Shown here piece after piece: positions 30,825 through 41,209 of a stretch of 64,000 nucleotides of DNA. The position numbers and the translations under genes were made by a program. Position 1 is the first letter of the stretch. Each line of letters begins with the position of its first letter. The DNA is taken from NCBI GenBank assembly GCA_021808545.1, contig JAKBBM010000002.1:1-64000 (forward strand), written 5' to 3'. This stretch comes from Pseudomonadota bacterium (lineage in GTDB: Bacteria > Pseudomonadota > Alphaproteobacteria > Acetobacterales > Acetobacteraceae). The notes beneath the pieces are model-generated. The model was given only the letters and a program-made list of their open reading frames with translations. It was not told where the DNA came from and searched no databases.

Positions 30825-31684
30825 GCCGCGGCGCGCTTGTTGGCGGTGGCGAGCGCTATGATCCGCGCCAATGTCGCGGTCAGCTCGCCGCGCTTGACCA
30901 CCATGTCGATAATGCCGTGCTCATGCAGATACTCGGCCCTCTGGAAGCCCGGCGGCAGTTTCTCGCGCACCGTCTGCTCGATAACGCGCGCCCCCGCGAA
31001 GCCGATCAGCGTGTTGGGCTCGGCGATCTGGATATCCCCCAGCATGGCGAAGGAGGCGGTGACACCGCCGGTGGTGGGGTCGGTCAGCACCACAATGTAG
31101 GGCAGGCCGGCTTCCTTCACCATTTGCGCGGCGATGGTCGAACGCGGCATCTGCATCAGGCTGATCGCGCCTTCCTGCATGCGCGCCCCGCCCGAGGCGG
31201 TATAAACAATCAGCGGCGCGTTCTGCAGCACGGCAAGCCGGGCCGCGGCCACCAGCCCCTCGCCCACGCCCGAGCCCATGGAGCCGCCCATGAACTCGAA
31301 CGACATCGCCGCGACCACGGCTTTATTACCGCCCACCAGCCCATGCGCCACCAGCAACGCGTCATCCTGGTGGGTGGTCTCGCGCGCATCGCGCAGCCGG
31401 TCGGCATAGCGCTTCTGGTCGCGGAATTTCAGCGGATCATGCACGGGCTTGGGTAGATCAATGCGAGTATAAACCCCCTCATCGAAGGTCCAGGCCAGAC
31501 GCTCAGCCGCGGTGGCACGCATATGGTGGCCGCAATGCGGGCAGACCTTGCGCGCGGCCTCCAGCTCGCGATGAAAGATCATCTGCTGACAGGACGGGCA
31601 TTGATGCCAGAGATTATCCGGCGCCTCCTTGCGGCCAAGCAGGGTGCGGATCTTGGGGCGGACGAATTCGGTAAGCCAGCTCAT
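30821..31684 (-). CDS. accD: Acetyl-CoA carboxylase carboxyltransferase subunit beta
   Basis: NLWHQCPSCQQMIFHRELEAARKVCPHCGHHMR zinc ribbon; ASGGARMQEGAISLMQM; GFAGARVIEQT. Confidence 0.97.
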   Translation of the reverse strand: MSWLTEFVRPKIRTLLGRKEAPDNLWHQCPSCQQMIFHRELEAARKVCPHCGHHMRATAAERLAWTFDEGVYTRIDLPKPVHDPLKFRDQKRYADRLRDARETTHQDDALLVAHGLVGGNKAVVAAMSFEFMGGSMGSGVGEGLVAAARLAVLQNAPLIVYTASGGARMQEGAISLMQMPRSTIAAQMVKEAGLPYIVVLTDPTTGGVTASFAMLGDIQIAEPNTLIGFAGARVIEQTVREKLPPGFQRAEYLHEHGIIDMVVKRGELTATLARIIALATANKRAAA

Positions 31685-31693
31685 AGGCGGGAA

Positions 31694-32758
31694 TTAGCCT
31701 TTCTGCACGGAAATGGGAAGCAAGCGCGCCACGGCCCAGCCACCGGCCTCGGCCACCACCGGGTCCGCATCCCCGGCCAAGGCCTGGGCCGCGGGCAGCA
31801 AACCCGCATCGGCGCTGTTGCCAATGGCGATGGCGACATTGCGGACAAACCGGTTGCGCCCGATGCGCTTGATGGGCGAGCCTGAGAATTTTTGCCGGAA
31901 TCCGGCATCGTCCAACGCCGCCAGCGCGGCCAAAGGCGGGGCGGCCAGATCCGCGCGCGCGGTGAGTTTCGCCTCCCGCCCGGCCTTGGCGAATTTGTTC
32001 CAGGGGCAGACAGCCAGACAATCATCGCACCCGTAAATCCGGTTGCCCATGGGGGCGCGGAATTCCTCGGGGATCGGCCCGGCATGCTCGATGGTGAGGT
32101 AGGAAATACAGCGCCGCGCATCGAGCTTATACGGGGCGGGGAAGGCGTTGGTCGGGCAGGCGGCTTGGCAGGCGGTGCAGCTGCCGCAGCGATCCGCGTG
32201 CGGCGGGTCGGGCGGCAGGGGAAGGGTTGTGAAAATCTCGCCCAGAAACAGCCAGGAGCCATGCGCGCGCGAGACCAGGTTGGTATGCTTGCCCTGCCAG
32301 CCCAACCCCGCCTCGGCCGCCAGCGGTTTTTCCATCACCGGGGCGGTGTCCACGAATACCTTTACGCCCTCTCCCCGGGCCGCGATGAACTGGGCGAGAT
32401 GTTTGAGCTTGCCTTTCACAATGTCATGATAATCGCGGTTGCGGGCATAGACCGAGATATTGCCAATGGTGGGGCGGGCCAGATTTTCCAGCGCATCGCC
32501 TTTGGGTGCGTAGGACAGGCCAAGCGAAATCACGCTGAGCGCCTCTGGCCAGAGCCGCTTGGGGTCGGCCCGTTCATCGGCGCGCGCCGCCATCCAGCCC
32601 ATGGCGCCATGCTGGCCGGCGGCCAGAAAATCGCGCAAGGCTGCGGCACGGGCGGGGGGAATTTCAGCACGGGCAAAGCCCACCGCATCAAACCCCAACG
32701 CCTGGGCCCGCGTCATAATCTGGTCTTTCAAGACGTGCGCCACCCCGCCTCCTTGCAT
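31694..32758 (-). CDS. queG: Epoxyqueuosine reductase
   Basis: [16 protein letters not shown] and [13 protein letters not shown] 4Fe-4S motifs; [42 protein letters not shown]. Start approximate. Confidence 0.93.
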   Translation of the reverse strand: MQGGGVAHVLKDQIMTRAQALGFDAVGFARAEIPPARAAALRDFLAAGQHGAMGWMAARADERADPKRLWPEALSVISLGLSYAPKGDALENLARPTIGNISVYARNRDYHDIVKGKLKHLAQFIAARGEGVKVFVDTAPVMEKPLAAEAGLGWQGKHTNLVSRAHGSWLFLGEIFTTLPLPPDPPHADRCGSCTACQAACPTNAFPAPYKLDARRCISYLTIEHAGPIPEEFRAPMGNRIYGCDDCLAVCPWNKFAKAGREAKLTARADLAAPPLAALAALDDAGFRQKFSGSPIKRIGRNRFVRNVAIAIGNSADAGLLPAAQALAGDADPVVAEAGGWAVARLLPISVQKG

Positions 32759-32774
32759 GAGCTTGTCATCGGTC

Positions 32775-34172
32775 TCATCCGCCAGGCTGCACCTCGAACC
32801 GGTAGGGGCTGGCACTGGTCGTGCCGGGGTCGATGCTCAGGCGGTGCGCGAGCGGCGGAAACGCGCGCGAGCGGCAATCCTGGCGCTCGCACATCCGGCA
32901 GGACAGGCCAATCCCCACCGCCGCATTCTCCAAATCCAGCCCGTCGCCATACACGATCTTGCCGGCATGGGCGATATCACAGCCCATGGCCACCACGCGC
33001 ACCGGCGGCGGCTCGCCCCAGCGCGCCGGACGGCCGGTAATGGCGCGGGCAAAACACAAAAAGGTCTCGGTTGCGGAAAGCTGCGCCACCTGCACCCGGA
33101 TACTCCCCGGCGTGGCGAAGGCGGCATGCACGATCCAGCGCGGACAGGTGCCGCCAAAGCGCATGAAGGGAAATCCGGCGGCGGAAAAACGCTTGCTGAC
33201 ATTGCCCGCCGGGTCCACCCGCAAAAAGAAAAACGGCACCCCGCGCGCGCCAGCCCTCTGCAGGGTGGAGAGGCGATGGCAAGCCTGCTCGAACGACACG
33301 CCAAAGCGCGCGGCCAGGGCATCGACATCGTAGCGCCGCTCCCGGGCCGCGCTCAGAAACGGCTCATAGGGCATGAGCAGCGCGCCCGCGATATAATTGA
33401 GCAGGCCGATGCGCAGCAGCTCCGCCGCGTCGCGCGTGGTGGGCGCGGCGCGGGCCACGATTTTCTCAACCGGGGCGCGCGCCTCGAGCAGGGCAAGCTG
33501 AAACGCCATTTGGAATCCCCGGCTCTCGCGCGGGAGATCCTCGGACAAGGTGAGCATGCGGCTGGCCGCGTCGTACACGCGCAAGGCCCCGGGCAGGGGG
33601 CGGACATTCACGACCAGCCCGTGCTGGCGCCGCAGCCGCTCGGCCAGGGCATGGTTAGTGCCCAGTGCCGCCGCATCCAGGGTCTCGCCGATCGTCTCGG
33701 CCGTTTCCTCCAGCCCCGGAAAATGATTCTCATGATCGTGGAAAAAATCGCGTACCTCCTCATTGGGCAGCAGAATCTTGCGGCCCGAGGGCAGGGTGAT
33801 GCCCGAACTCTCCTCGCGCGCGCCAGCCAAAGCCCGGCGCAGCGCCAGCACCGCACGCGCCGCGTTGGGCGACGCCGCCAGCGACCGCAGCTCGGCTTCG
33901 GGCACAGGCTCCAAGGCGAGCGCGGGATCGGAAAACGCCTCGCGCAGCAAAAGCTCGAACTCGCGCTCCTGCGTGCCCGACAAAGAGGCGAGATCGACTT
34001 TGAGCAGGTCGGTCAGCTTGAACAAAAGCGAGGCCGTGACGTTGCGCTGATCATGCTCGACAAGGTTCAGATAGGATGTCGAGATGCCGAGCTTCTGGGC
34101 GAAGCCCTGCTGGGTGTACCCCTGCTCCATGCGCAGCCGGCGGATGGTCTTTCCAATCGCGGGTTTTGACAT
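32775..34172 (-). CDS. XRE-family regulator with ImmA/IrrE-like and DUF2083 domains (short-chain fatty acid regulator/ScfR-RamB type)
   Basis: [50 protein letters not shown] (HTH); [48 protein letters not shown]. Confidence 0.9.
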   Translation of the reverse strand: MSKPAIGKTIRRLRMEQGYTQQGFAQKLGISTSYLNLVEHDQRNVTASLLFKLTDLLKVDLASLSGTQEREFELLLREAFSDPALALEPVPEAELRSLAASPNAARAVLALRRALAGAREESSGITLPSGRKILLPNEEVRDFFHDHENHFPGLEETAETIGETLDAAALGTNHALAERLRRQHGLVVNVRPLPGALRVYDAASRMLTLSEDLPRESRGFQMAFQLALLEARAPVEKIVARAAPTTRDAAELLRIGLLNYIAGALLMPYEPFLSAARERRYDVDALAARFGVSFEQACHRLSTLQRAGARGVPFFFLRVDPAGNVSKRFSAAGFPFMRFGGTCPRWIVHAAFATPGSIRVQVAQLSATETFLCFARAITGRPARWGEPPPVRVVAMGCDIAHAGKIVYGDGLDLENAAVGIGLSCRMCERQDCRSRAFPPLAHRLSIDPGTTSASPYRFEVQPGG

Positions 34173-34382
34173 GTTTTACAAATAGAAAAATTTTACAGTG
34201 AAGTCACGGTCTTCTTTCATGGATTCATTCCGTTCTTTGCGATGATTCTCATTGTGTTGTAAATAAATTTACGCATCGCCGCGTCATGGGCCCACCGCCT
34301 TCGTCATGAGCGCCGCCATGGCATCCGCCGCCTTGCTGTTACGGCTTGGCAAAAACACCGGCCGCGTGCGAATTCTTGCGTC

Positions 34383-35051
34383 ATGTCGGCTCGGCCTTTT
34401 ATCCTGACACCAGACCTGCTGTTGCGCGCCTACCGGCTGGGCTTGTTTCCCATGGCGGAATCGCGCCACAGCCACACCTTGCACTGGCTCGACCCGGAAC
34501 AGCGCGGCGTGCTGCCGCTCAACCAGTTCCACATTCCCCGCAGCCTGATGAAAACCCTGCGCGCGCGGGTATTTACCGTCACCGTTAATACCGCCTTTGC
34601 CGCTACCATCGCCGCCTGCGCCGCCACACGGGAAAACCGGCCCGAAACCTGGATTAACGCGGAAATCGAACATCTGTTCGTGGAACTACACCAGCTTGGT
34701 TTCGCGCATAGCGTGGAAAGCTGGCATGAGGGCGCGCTTGTGGGCGGGCTGTATGGCGTGGCGCTGGGGGGAGCGTTTTTTGGCGAAAGCATGTTCTCCA
34801 CCACCACCGACGCCTCGAAAGTGGCTCTGGCCCATCTGGTGGCGCGGCTGCGGCTGGGCGGCTTCGTGCTGCTGGATACGCAATTCATCACGGCACATCT
34901 GGCCCGCTTTGGCGCCGTGGAAATTCCGCGCGCCGCCTACCACGAACAGCTGGCCATGGCCATGGAGCGGGGCGGCCTGTTTCCCGAAAGCCTTGATTCC
35001 GCCTTATTGATGCGCGAATTCGAGAACATGCGACAGGAGCGCCCCTCATGA
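34383..35051 (+). CDS. aat: Leucyl/phenylalanyl-tRNA-protein transferase
   Basis: ILTPDLLLRAYRLGLFPMAESRHSHTLHWLDPEQRGVLPL; TWINAEIEHLFVELHQLGFAHSVESW; LLDTQFITAHLARFGAVEIPRAAY. Confidence 0.96.
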   Translation: MSARPFILTPDLLLRAYRLGLFPMAESRHSHTLHWLDPEQRGVLPLNQFHIPRSLMKTLRARVFTVTVNTAFAATIAACAATRENRPETWINAEIEHLFVELHQLGFAHSVESWHEGALVGGLYGVALGGAFFGESMFSTTTDASKVALAHLVARLRLGGFVLLDTQFITAHLARFGAVEIPRAAYHEQLAMAMERGGLFPESLDSALLMREFENMRQERPS

Positions 35052-35623
35052 AATACAGACTCTCGGCGGCGCTGGCCCTGCTGCCCGGTTTGGCCATGGC
35101 GGCGGCGCCACGCTTTTTGCCCCTGCACGATACCGCCGCCACCTATGTGCTCACGCTGCCCGGACACGCGGCGCAAACCGTGACGCTGCATTATAGCGCG
35201 GCCAGCCAGCGCGCGCGTATAGACGGCGAGGCCGGGCTTGCCGTGCTCGCCAACCTGCCTGCCGGGCGCGCGCAAATTCTGGTGCCCGCCCTGCATGCCG
35301 CCGTGCGGGCACCGGAATTCTCCACCCTCGCCACCGCCCTGCGCGATGCCGACCAGGCGCGCTTTACCCCGCTCGGGCGCGGGCATTATGCGGGTTTGAA
35401 CTGCGAGACATACCGGATTAACGACCCCCACGGGAGCGGCACGGCTTGCCTGACGCCCGACGGGGTCGTTCTGCATTTTAGCGGACATGATACCCATGGC
35501 AGCGCAACCCTGACCGCAATCCGCGTCAGCCATCCCCCCCAACCCGCCAGCCTGTTCACACTGCCAGCCGGATATGGGCAGATCGACCTGCCGCCCGGCG
35601 CGCTGGCCGCGATCTTGCGCTGA
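35048..35623 (+). CDS. Putative exported protein of unknown function
   Basis: Signal peptide MKYRLSAALALLPGLAMAAAP; overlaps aat by 4 nt; no recognised motif. Confidence 0.7.
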   Translation: MKYRLSAALALLPGLAMAAAPRFLPLHDTAATYVLTLPGHAAQTVTLHYSAASQRARIDGEAGLAVLANLPAGRAQILVPALHAAVRAPEFSTLATALRDADQARFTPLGRGHYAGLNCETYRINDPHGSGTACLTPDGVVLHFSGHDTHGSATLTAIRVSHPPQPASLFTLPAGYGQIDLPPGALAAILR

Positions 35624-35660
35624 CGGCCCCGGCCACGCGGGCCCGCCATGCTGTGCGCGG

Positions 35661-37052
35661 CTAATAAGCCGCCGTGGCCGCGATGGTCTGCGGGTCGAAG
35701 ACCGATTGCGAAACAGGTTTAAAGATCCAGGGTCTGGCATAAGCCGCATCCGCGAAATTACCCTGCATGTTACAATAATCGCCCGTCTGCAGATTGAACA
35801 CGTAATTATCTTGATAGAGCGTGCCTGGTAGGTTTGGAAAATTGGCGTTGACTGAAAAATTATGATGATACGGAACCCCGTTGGCATCCCACGTATCGAT
35901 AATGCCAATTTGCCAAATATCCTCATCTATATACAGCCGGCGCCGGGCCATGACATTGCGCTCGCCAGGATGTAACGTGGCCTCGACCACCCAGCACCGA
36001 TGCAGCTCCCACCTAATATAATCGGGATTGGGGAATTTTGGCGTGAAAATCTGCTCGACCCTGGCGCTATAAATCTTGTTGTTGTTATAGGGGATCAGCA
36101 TTCCCCGCTTGCCAAGAAGCTTCCAGTCATACTCGTTGGCGGCACCATTAAACCCATTATATTCATCGTAATTGGCAACACCATCCACGTAGGATGAGGG
36201 GGTGTCATATTGCACATCGGGGGCGCGGCGAACACGGCCCTGCCCAGCCAGGACTTGCCATGTCTTTACTGGCGTCTGCAAAGAATTGATGTAGTACCAT
36301 TGAACAAATTCATCACCAATCGTGGTCGCCGGACCGGTTGAAACATTTTGTACCTTGTACAAAAGACCATCATAATTCTGTGGATCCATGTTTGGATCGT
36401 AATAGGGAAAATAAAAATTCGAAGGGCCGGCCGAGGCCAAGGCAGGCGCGCGCCCCCCTTGTACAACGAAAGATCCGGTATTGTTGTGCACATAAGTTCC
36501 CGCCCAGCGCGTCTCATGATTATAGACCAGCTGAACACCCGCATTATAGGGATCTGATATGTCTGGAATGGGAAAGGGAATGCCGCAAAATCCACCAGAA
36601 AAGCCCAGCCGGCCACCCTGCGGGTCAAGCTTCGCACGGGTTATGTTCTTAGCGATGTTATCGAGTACGAACTGCGGATAAGCCGCCGTGCGCCGGGTTG
36701 GATATACCCGCACCTCAAAACCGGTTTTCTTGATCAGCTCCTGTAAGCCATCGGAGAGAAGATGCGCGTATTGCGCCATATTGTCGGCATCAACCTGGTA
36801 AAGCATTTTATCCTGGGCGAAAAAGTCCGGCGGCAATGTCTTGGTGGGGTCCCATGTCATCCCGTCTGGAATTCCGGTAAGACCGCCCGTATAGGCCGGA
36901 ATGGTGCCCGCCTTATTGCCCGCGATCTCTGAGCCAAATGCCGTCAGACCAGGCCCCAGGCCGGGCGTTCCATTGGCCCGCGCGCCCTGCCCGCCCATGA
37001 CCCAACCCATGGCGCTGGAACCTGTGAGAAATCCAAATTCACGTCGTTTCAT
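35661..37052 (-). CDS. DUF1329 (outer-membrane lipoprotein-sorting-like) protein with Tat-type signal
   Basis: MKRREFGFLTGSSAMGWVMGGQGARA...LTAFGSEIAGNKAGTIPAYTGGLTG; GGAGGGG Shine-Dalgarno supports this start. Confidence 0.85.
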   Translation of the reverse strand: MKRREFGFLTGSSAMGWVMGGQGARANGTPGLGPGLTAFGSEIAGNKAGTIPAYTGGLTGIPDGMTWDPTKTLPPDFFAQDKMLYQVDADNMAQYAHLLSDGLQELIKKTGFEVRVYPTRRTAAYPQFVLDNIAKNITRAKLDPQGGRLGFSGGFCGIPFPIPDISDPYNAGVQLVYNHETRWAGTYVHNNTGSFVVQGGRAPALASAGPSNFYFPYYDPNMDPQNYDGLLYKVQNVSTGPATTIGDEFVQWYYINSLQTPVKTWQVLAGQGRVRRAPDVQYDTPSSYVDGVANYDEYNGFNGAANEYDWKLLGKRGMLIPYNNNKIYSARVEQIFTPKFPNPDYIRWELHRCWVVEATLHPGERNVMARRRLYIDEDIWQIGIIDTWDANGVPYHHNFSVNANFPNLPGTLYQDNYVFNLQTGDYCNMQGNFADAAYARPWIFKPVSQSVFDPQTIAATAAY

Positions 37053-37239
37053 AACGTACCCCTCCGGTTGATGAGGCTGAGGATTCATTCATTAAAAATA
37101 ACTAATTGATACGAATCCAGAGCCTGTTATTTTGCACATTATTTTCGGATTTATTTGAAATATTCTTGTTTTTTTACTTTTAAAGTCTCCCATAATATTG
37201 CCGTGTTCCTTGGCATGGCCGCGCAACACGCCCCAAAGA

Positions 37240-38577
37240 TCATGCCACTCCCAGCCGTTCGGCCGCTCTGGAGAGCGGCACGAGCAGGCGCTTAATCTTG
37301 AGATCGAGAAGGCCTTGAAAATACACCTGACGCGGCTTTTCCACAGGCAGAACGAGATCCTGATAACGTTCCTCAGCCAAGGCATGCGCCAGATTCATGC
37401 CCAGCAGCGGCCCCATCACATTTCCCCAGGTGCCGATATTCATCAGCGCGAATATGTCTTCATCCGGCCGATACAGTTTTGCATAATCTTGATGATAAAC
37501 ATGAGACGAACTTGCCGTGACGCCCGTCCAATAATTCTCAAGCCTGATGTCAAAATCACGTGTAACCGGAAATGCCTTGCCCAGATATTTCAGGAAATAA
37601 TTGAAGTAACGCTCTGGATTTGCCGCATCGCCCTTAAAGGGAATTGTCGCCGTTATCATCTTATCGCGCCCATCCATGATGAGGGGATAAAGACCCAATG
37701 GATATTGGGTAAGGGCAGCGCGGGTTGGGTTGATTTCATCCAGCAAGGCCGAGGGAACAGAATTTGTTGCCAAGGCGCATGCCACCAAGGGATATTGCGT
37801 GCGCGCCAATATCGGGAAAAACCTGTTTCCCCAATGCCCATTCGTACACAAAACGACTTTACGTGCGTTAACGGTGCCCCGTGGACACTGCAAGCGCCAG
37901 GATCCTGTCTGTTTTTCACACGACAAAACCGGGGAATTTCCAAAAACTCTGGCACCAAGCCCGGCTGCGACCCTAACCATCCCGGTTGTAAATAAATATG
38001 GATTTACGCGTCCGCCATCACGCCAATAAAGGCCATGCGTATAGCCATGGCCACGCACGCGTTCTTTAAGCTCATCTCCAGTCACAACCGATACATCATA
38101 TCCTTTACGGCGCCAAAATTCCTGTTTTTCATAAAGGCTTTTATGACCTTTGCCCGCCAGCTCGATCGCGCCGGCATGGCATTGATCGGCGAAAATATTA
38201 TGTTTTCGGCACATATCAAAAACAATATTGCGGTGATTGATGAAGTAGTCGAGTAATTTTTCACCCCGGTCGGGCCATGATTGAAGCGGCCTGATATCAT
38301 CGAGATAAGCCTGAACATGGCCCGCATTGCGCCCTGACGCACCATTCGCCGGCTGAAGTGCTTCCAGAAGAACCGTTTTGATTCCACGCTCCGCCAAATG
38401 CAGCGCAACCGATGCACCGGCCAGACCAGCCCCCACAACCGCGATGTCGGCCTCGATATCCGCATCCAAAGGCGCATAATCTGGAGCCGCCTGGGCCTGC
38501 CACCAGCTACTCGATGAGATCGATACCGTGCCATTTTCAAAAGTTTCGCGGGCGTTTATATCCGTTGAACGCATCAA
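37240..38577 (-). CDS. FAD-dependent oxidoreductase (DadA/PuuB amine-oxidase-like)
   Basis: ADIEADIAVVGAGLAGASVALHLAERGIKTVLLEALQPANGASGRNAGHVQAYL (GxGxxG, DAO fold); HGLYWRDGGRVNPYLFTTGMVRVAAGLGARVF. Confidence 0.9.
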   Translation of the reverse strand: MMRSTDINARETFENGTVSISSSSWWQAQAAPDYAPLDADIEADIAVVGAGLAGASVALHLAERGIKTVLLEALQPANGASGRNAGHVQAYLDDIRPLQSWPDRGEKLLDYFINHRNIVFDMCRKHNIFADQCHAGAIELAGKGHKSLYEKQEFWRRKGYDVSVVTGDELKERVRGHGYTHGLYWRDGGRVNPYLFTTGMVRVAAGLGARVFGNSPVLSCEKQTGSWRLQCPRGTVNARKVVLCTNGHWGNRFFPILARTQYPLVACALATNSVPSALLDEINPTRAALTQYPLGLYPLIMDGRDKMITATIPFKGDAANPERYFNYFLKYLGKAFPVTRDFDIRLENYWTGVTASSSHVYHQDYAKLYRPDEDIFALMNIGTWGNVMGPLLGMNLAHALAEERYQDLVLPVEKPRQVYFQGLLDLKIKRLLVPLSRAAERLGVA

Positions 38578-39797
38578 GAAATGCCCCCCGCCACAGCACG
38601 TGTTTTAAGAAAAATTGTTGGAAATAAAGACAATAAGATTATGGCGGCGCATATGAATATAGCGGTATCGTATGTATGCGTCCGATCGAGCATGAAACCA
38701 ACCAAGGCCGGACCAAGGGACGATATGATTCCCGATATGAAATTTCCAATGCCAAGAAGACTGCCAAAACGGTTGCGCCCGCAAACACTTTCGAGCAGCA
38801 GCGGCGAAACAACATTTATGAGGTTAAATGTGCTGCCCCACACAAGCACGAATATCAGAGTAAAAAAGAGCCCCGATGCAGAAACGCCCGATTTTAGCAA
38901 TGCGCCAAGGCCAACCGCACTTAACGTGATGGCGGCCAGCATGATCCATACGGGATGAAAGCGGCTTGTTAATATACCTGCCAGGAGACTGCCTAGGAAT
39001 GTTGCAATGCCAATGGCGCCAACAATGAGTGCTGCTGTTTGTTGCTGATACCCGCTTGCAACAAGGATCGGAATTGTAAATACAACGATCCCAAGGGCGC
39101 TCAGGTTGATGAGAGACATAACCAAAACCCAGATCCAATATTTTGGTGAGCATATGGATTTAAGCAGGCTGGTTTGCGTTGCTCCCTCCCGCGCCAGATC
39201 TTGGGCACCATGATCTGGCGCGGCTTTCCGCCCCGGTACCAACAGCAATGCCGCGGGCAAAGACAAAAACAGGTAAGATCCACCAATAACCAGCTCGCTT
39301 GACTTCCAACCTATTTCAGAAATACTCTTGGCTAGAAGGTAGGGCATGAAAATACCGCCCGCCGAGGCGGCCGCCATTAAAACACCAAAACCCATGCCGT
39401 GGTGCTTTTCAGGCAGACAATAAGAAACAACCGTGAATGCCGGGACATAGGTTGAAAGGCCAATGCCAGCGCCGCTCAATGCCATGTCGATCATTAATGA
39501 ATCGATGCTCATGGCGCGGTGGGCCAGAATAAAACCCGCCGCACTCAGCAGCACGCCAAGCGCCATGATGCGTTTGGCTGGAAAATAATCCATGAGCCAT
39601 CCGCTAAACGGCATCGCAATGGTCATGGTCAGGAGAAACGCGGTGGAGACATTCCCCGCCTTCTCAGCCGATACCGCGAAACTCTTCATATATTCCGGCG
39701 CAAATACACCCATTGAATTTATGGTTGTGCCAAAGCCAATGAAAAGTATGACGGCAAGCCCAAAAATTATAAGCCACGGGTTATAGGCCGGCTTCAT
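38574..39797 (-). CDS. MFS transporter
   Basis: ~12 hydrophobic helices; FSGWLMDYFPAKRIMALGVLLSAAGF MFS loop motif; overlaps the next gene by 4 nt. Confidence 0.9.
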   Translation of the reverse strand: MKPAYNPWLIIFGLAVILFIGFGTTINSMGVFAPEYMKSFAVSAEKAGNVSTAFLLTMTIAMPFSGWLMDYFPAKRIMALGVLLSAAGFILAHRAMSIDSLMIDMALSGAGIGLSTYVPAFTVVSYCLPEKHHGMGFGVLMAAASAGGIFMPYLLAKSISEIGWKSSELVIGGSYLFLSLPAALLLVPGRKAAPDHGAQDLAREGATQTSLLKSICSPKYWIWVLVMSLINLSALGIVVFTIPILVASGYQQQTAALIVGAIGIATFLGSLLAGILTSRFHPVWIMLAAITLSAVGLGALLKSGVSASGLFFTLIFVLVWGSTFNLINVVSPLLLESVCGRNRFGSLLGIGNFISGIISSLGPALVGFMLDRTHTYDTAIFICAAIILLSLFPTIFLKTRAVAGGIS

Positions 39798-39870
39798 GCA
39801 AAACCACCTGTTGCGAGAGACTTCATGTTATTGGCGCGCGACATCAGCGCCAGAGATTCAGCGCCGGTTT

Positions 39871-41067
39871 TCAGGCCAGCGCCATTTCACCCACCGTCTT
39901 GATTTCTTGGACGATTCGCAGACCGCTTATCTGCTTGAATCGCTTGATGAAGGTGCCTGCGTCAAAGCATAGTTCCGGCATCAGAACGCCTGTTCCATAG
40001 ACATTGCCATCGAGCAAGGCTTCCAGACCGATTAACGCGCAAATCGGCGTTGGATCGCCAAGGGCGGGATCCTCCCCCGCCGCCAGGGCCGGGTTCATCA
40101 CCCCTTGGATCTCGGTCTTGATCATGGTCTGGCAGTTGTTGTGGGACCCGGTCATCTCAAGATGAATACAAAATCCCGCGGGCTCGTCTCCCATATCGAC
40201 ATTGAAATATTTATCACCAACATGCGCTTCGACATGACGGATTAAATAATGGAGCGGGCTTATATCTGCGCCGGGGATTTTATCCTTGCTTGCAAAACCC
40301 GCATCAATCAGCATTCTCCAAATATCGGCACCACGCCTTGGATAATAGGCAAGATGGCAGGTAACATGCTTGAGCTGAGGAAATGACGCGGGCAGCATGA
40401 TGGCCTCGCCATGCCCGGCATAATAAGACGGGTACGTGTTGAACGGCGCGATACAGTCAACCATCCATTCGCCGCCATAACCTTGCACCTGCGTATAGTG
40501 CCCATCGATGAACTGCGTGACCTGCTTTGAAGTGATATGGAACATATGGTCCAGAACCGCGGGGCTGTAGCCCAGGGTAAAGGGCACAACCATGGCCATG
40601 CGGACCGTCTCGACGGTATCGATGCTGTCAATCCCATGCCGGACCAATATGTTCGACAAGCCCGGGGTCATGCCGCAGCCCAAAATCATGCGAATGCCAG
40701 ACGCCTCGACGCGCGTGCGAAAATCCTGATCCTGCGTGACATGTAGCGCAACGTCGTGATCATCGTTGATGTCGATATAATCGATTTTATAGGCAATCGC
40801 GGCTTCCATGATCGCGGCGGCATTGCGGTAAAACGGCCCCGCGGCATTCATAATCACGTCAACGCCGCAAAGCGCCTTGTCCAACTCTTCCCGGTCATGA
40901 ACATCAAGCTGGAGCGCGGTTGCGTTATCTCCAATTTCGGCGGCCAAGTGTTGGGCCGTGGCTTTGTTCAAATCCGCCACCAAAAGCGAGAGCGCGGGAC
41001 GGCGCTTGGCCAAACGGCGTGCAATTTCCGCGCCCACGGCGCCCAACCCAACAAACAGCACGCGCAT
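39871..41067 (-). CDS. Saccharopine-dehydrogenase-family NAD(P)-binding protein
   Basis: MRVLFVGLGAVGAEIARRLAKRRPALSLLVADLNKATAQHLAAEIG...VDVIMNAAGPFYRNAAAIMEAAIAYKIDYIDINDD; GCGMTPGLSNILVRHG. Confidence 0.87.
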   Translation of the reverse strand: MRVLFVGLGAVGAEIARRLAKRRPALSLLVADLNKATAQHLAAEIGDNATALQLDVHDREELDKALCGVDVIMNAAGPFYRNAAAIMEAAIAYKIDYIDINDDHDVALHVTQDQDFRTRVEASGIRMILGCGMTPGLSNILVRHGIDSIDTVETVRMAMVVPFTLGYSPAVLDHMFHITSKQVTQFIDGHYTQVQGYGGEWMVDCIAPFNTYPSYYAGHGEAIMLPASFPQLKHVTCHLAYYPRRGADIWRMLIDAGFASKDKIPGADISPLHYLIRHVEAHVGDKYFNVDMGDEPAGFCIHLEMTGSHNNCQTMIKTEIQGVMNPALAAGEDPALGDPTPICALIGLEALLDGNVYGTGVLMPELCFDAGTFIKRFKQISGLRIVQEIKTVGEMALA

Positions 41068-41107
41068 TCATCTTCTCCCGATTGAATTTGTTAAAATTCT
41101 TCTTATA

Positions 41108-41151
41108 GTCACATAGCGTGACGTTAGTATTGGGTTGATTGGCGTGTCAAC
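41108..41151. promoter_or_regulatory. Candidate operators in the divergent promoter region
   Basis: GTCAC-ATAGC-GTGAC (41108-41122) and GTTGA-TTGGCGTG-TCAAC (41134-41151) between the saccharopine-DH-like gene and tetR. Confidence 0.45.
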
Positions 41152-41209
41152 AAGCATTTGCTAAATTATTTTTTTAATATTTAAGCTTTGTGCGAGAGAT
41201 GAGGGATAA

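Noticed and set aside
29703-31100. 465-aa plus-strand ORF over folC/accD
   Set aside because: Shadow ORF with Arg/Gln/His-rich sequence; strong conserved genes on the other strand.
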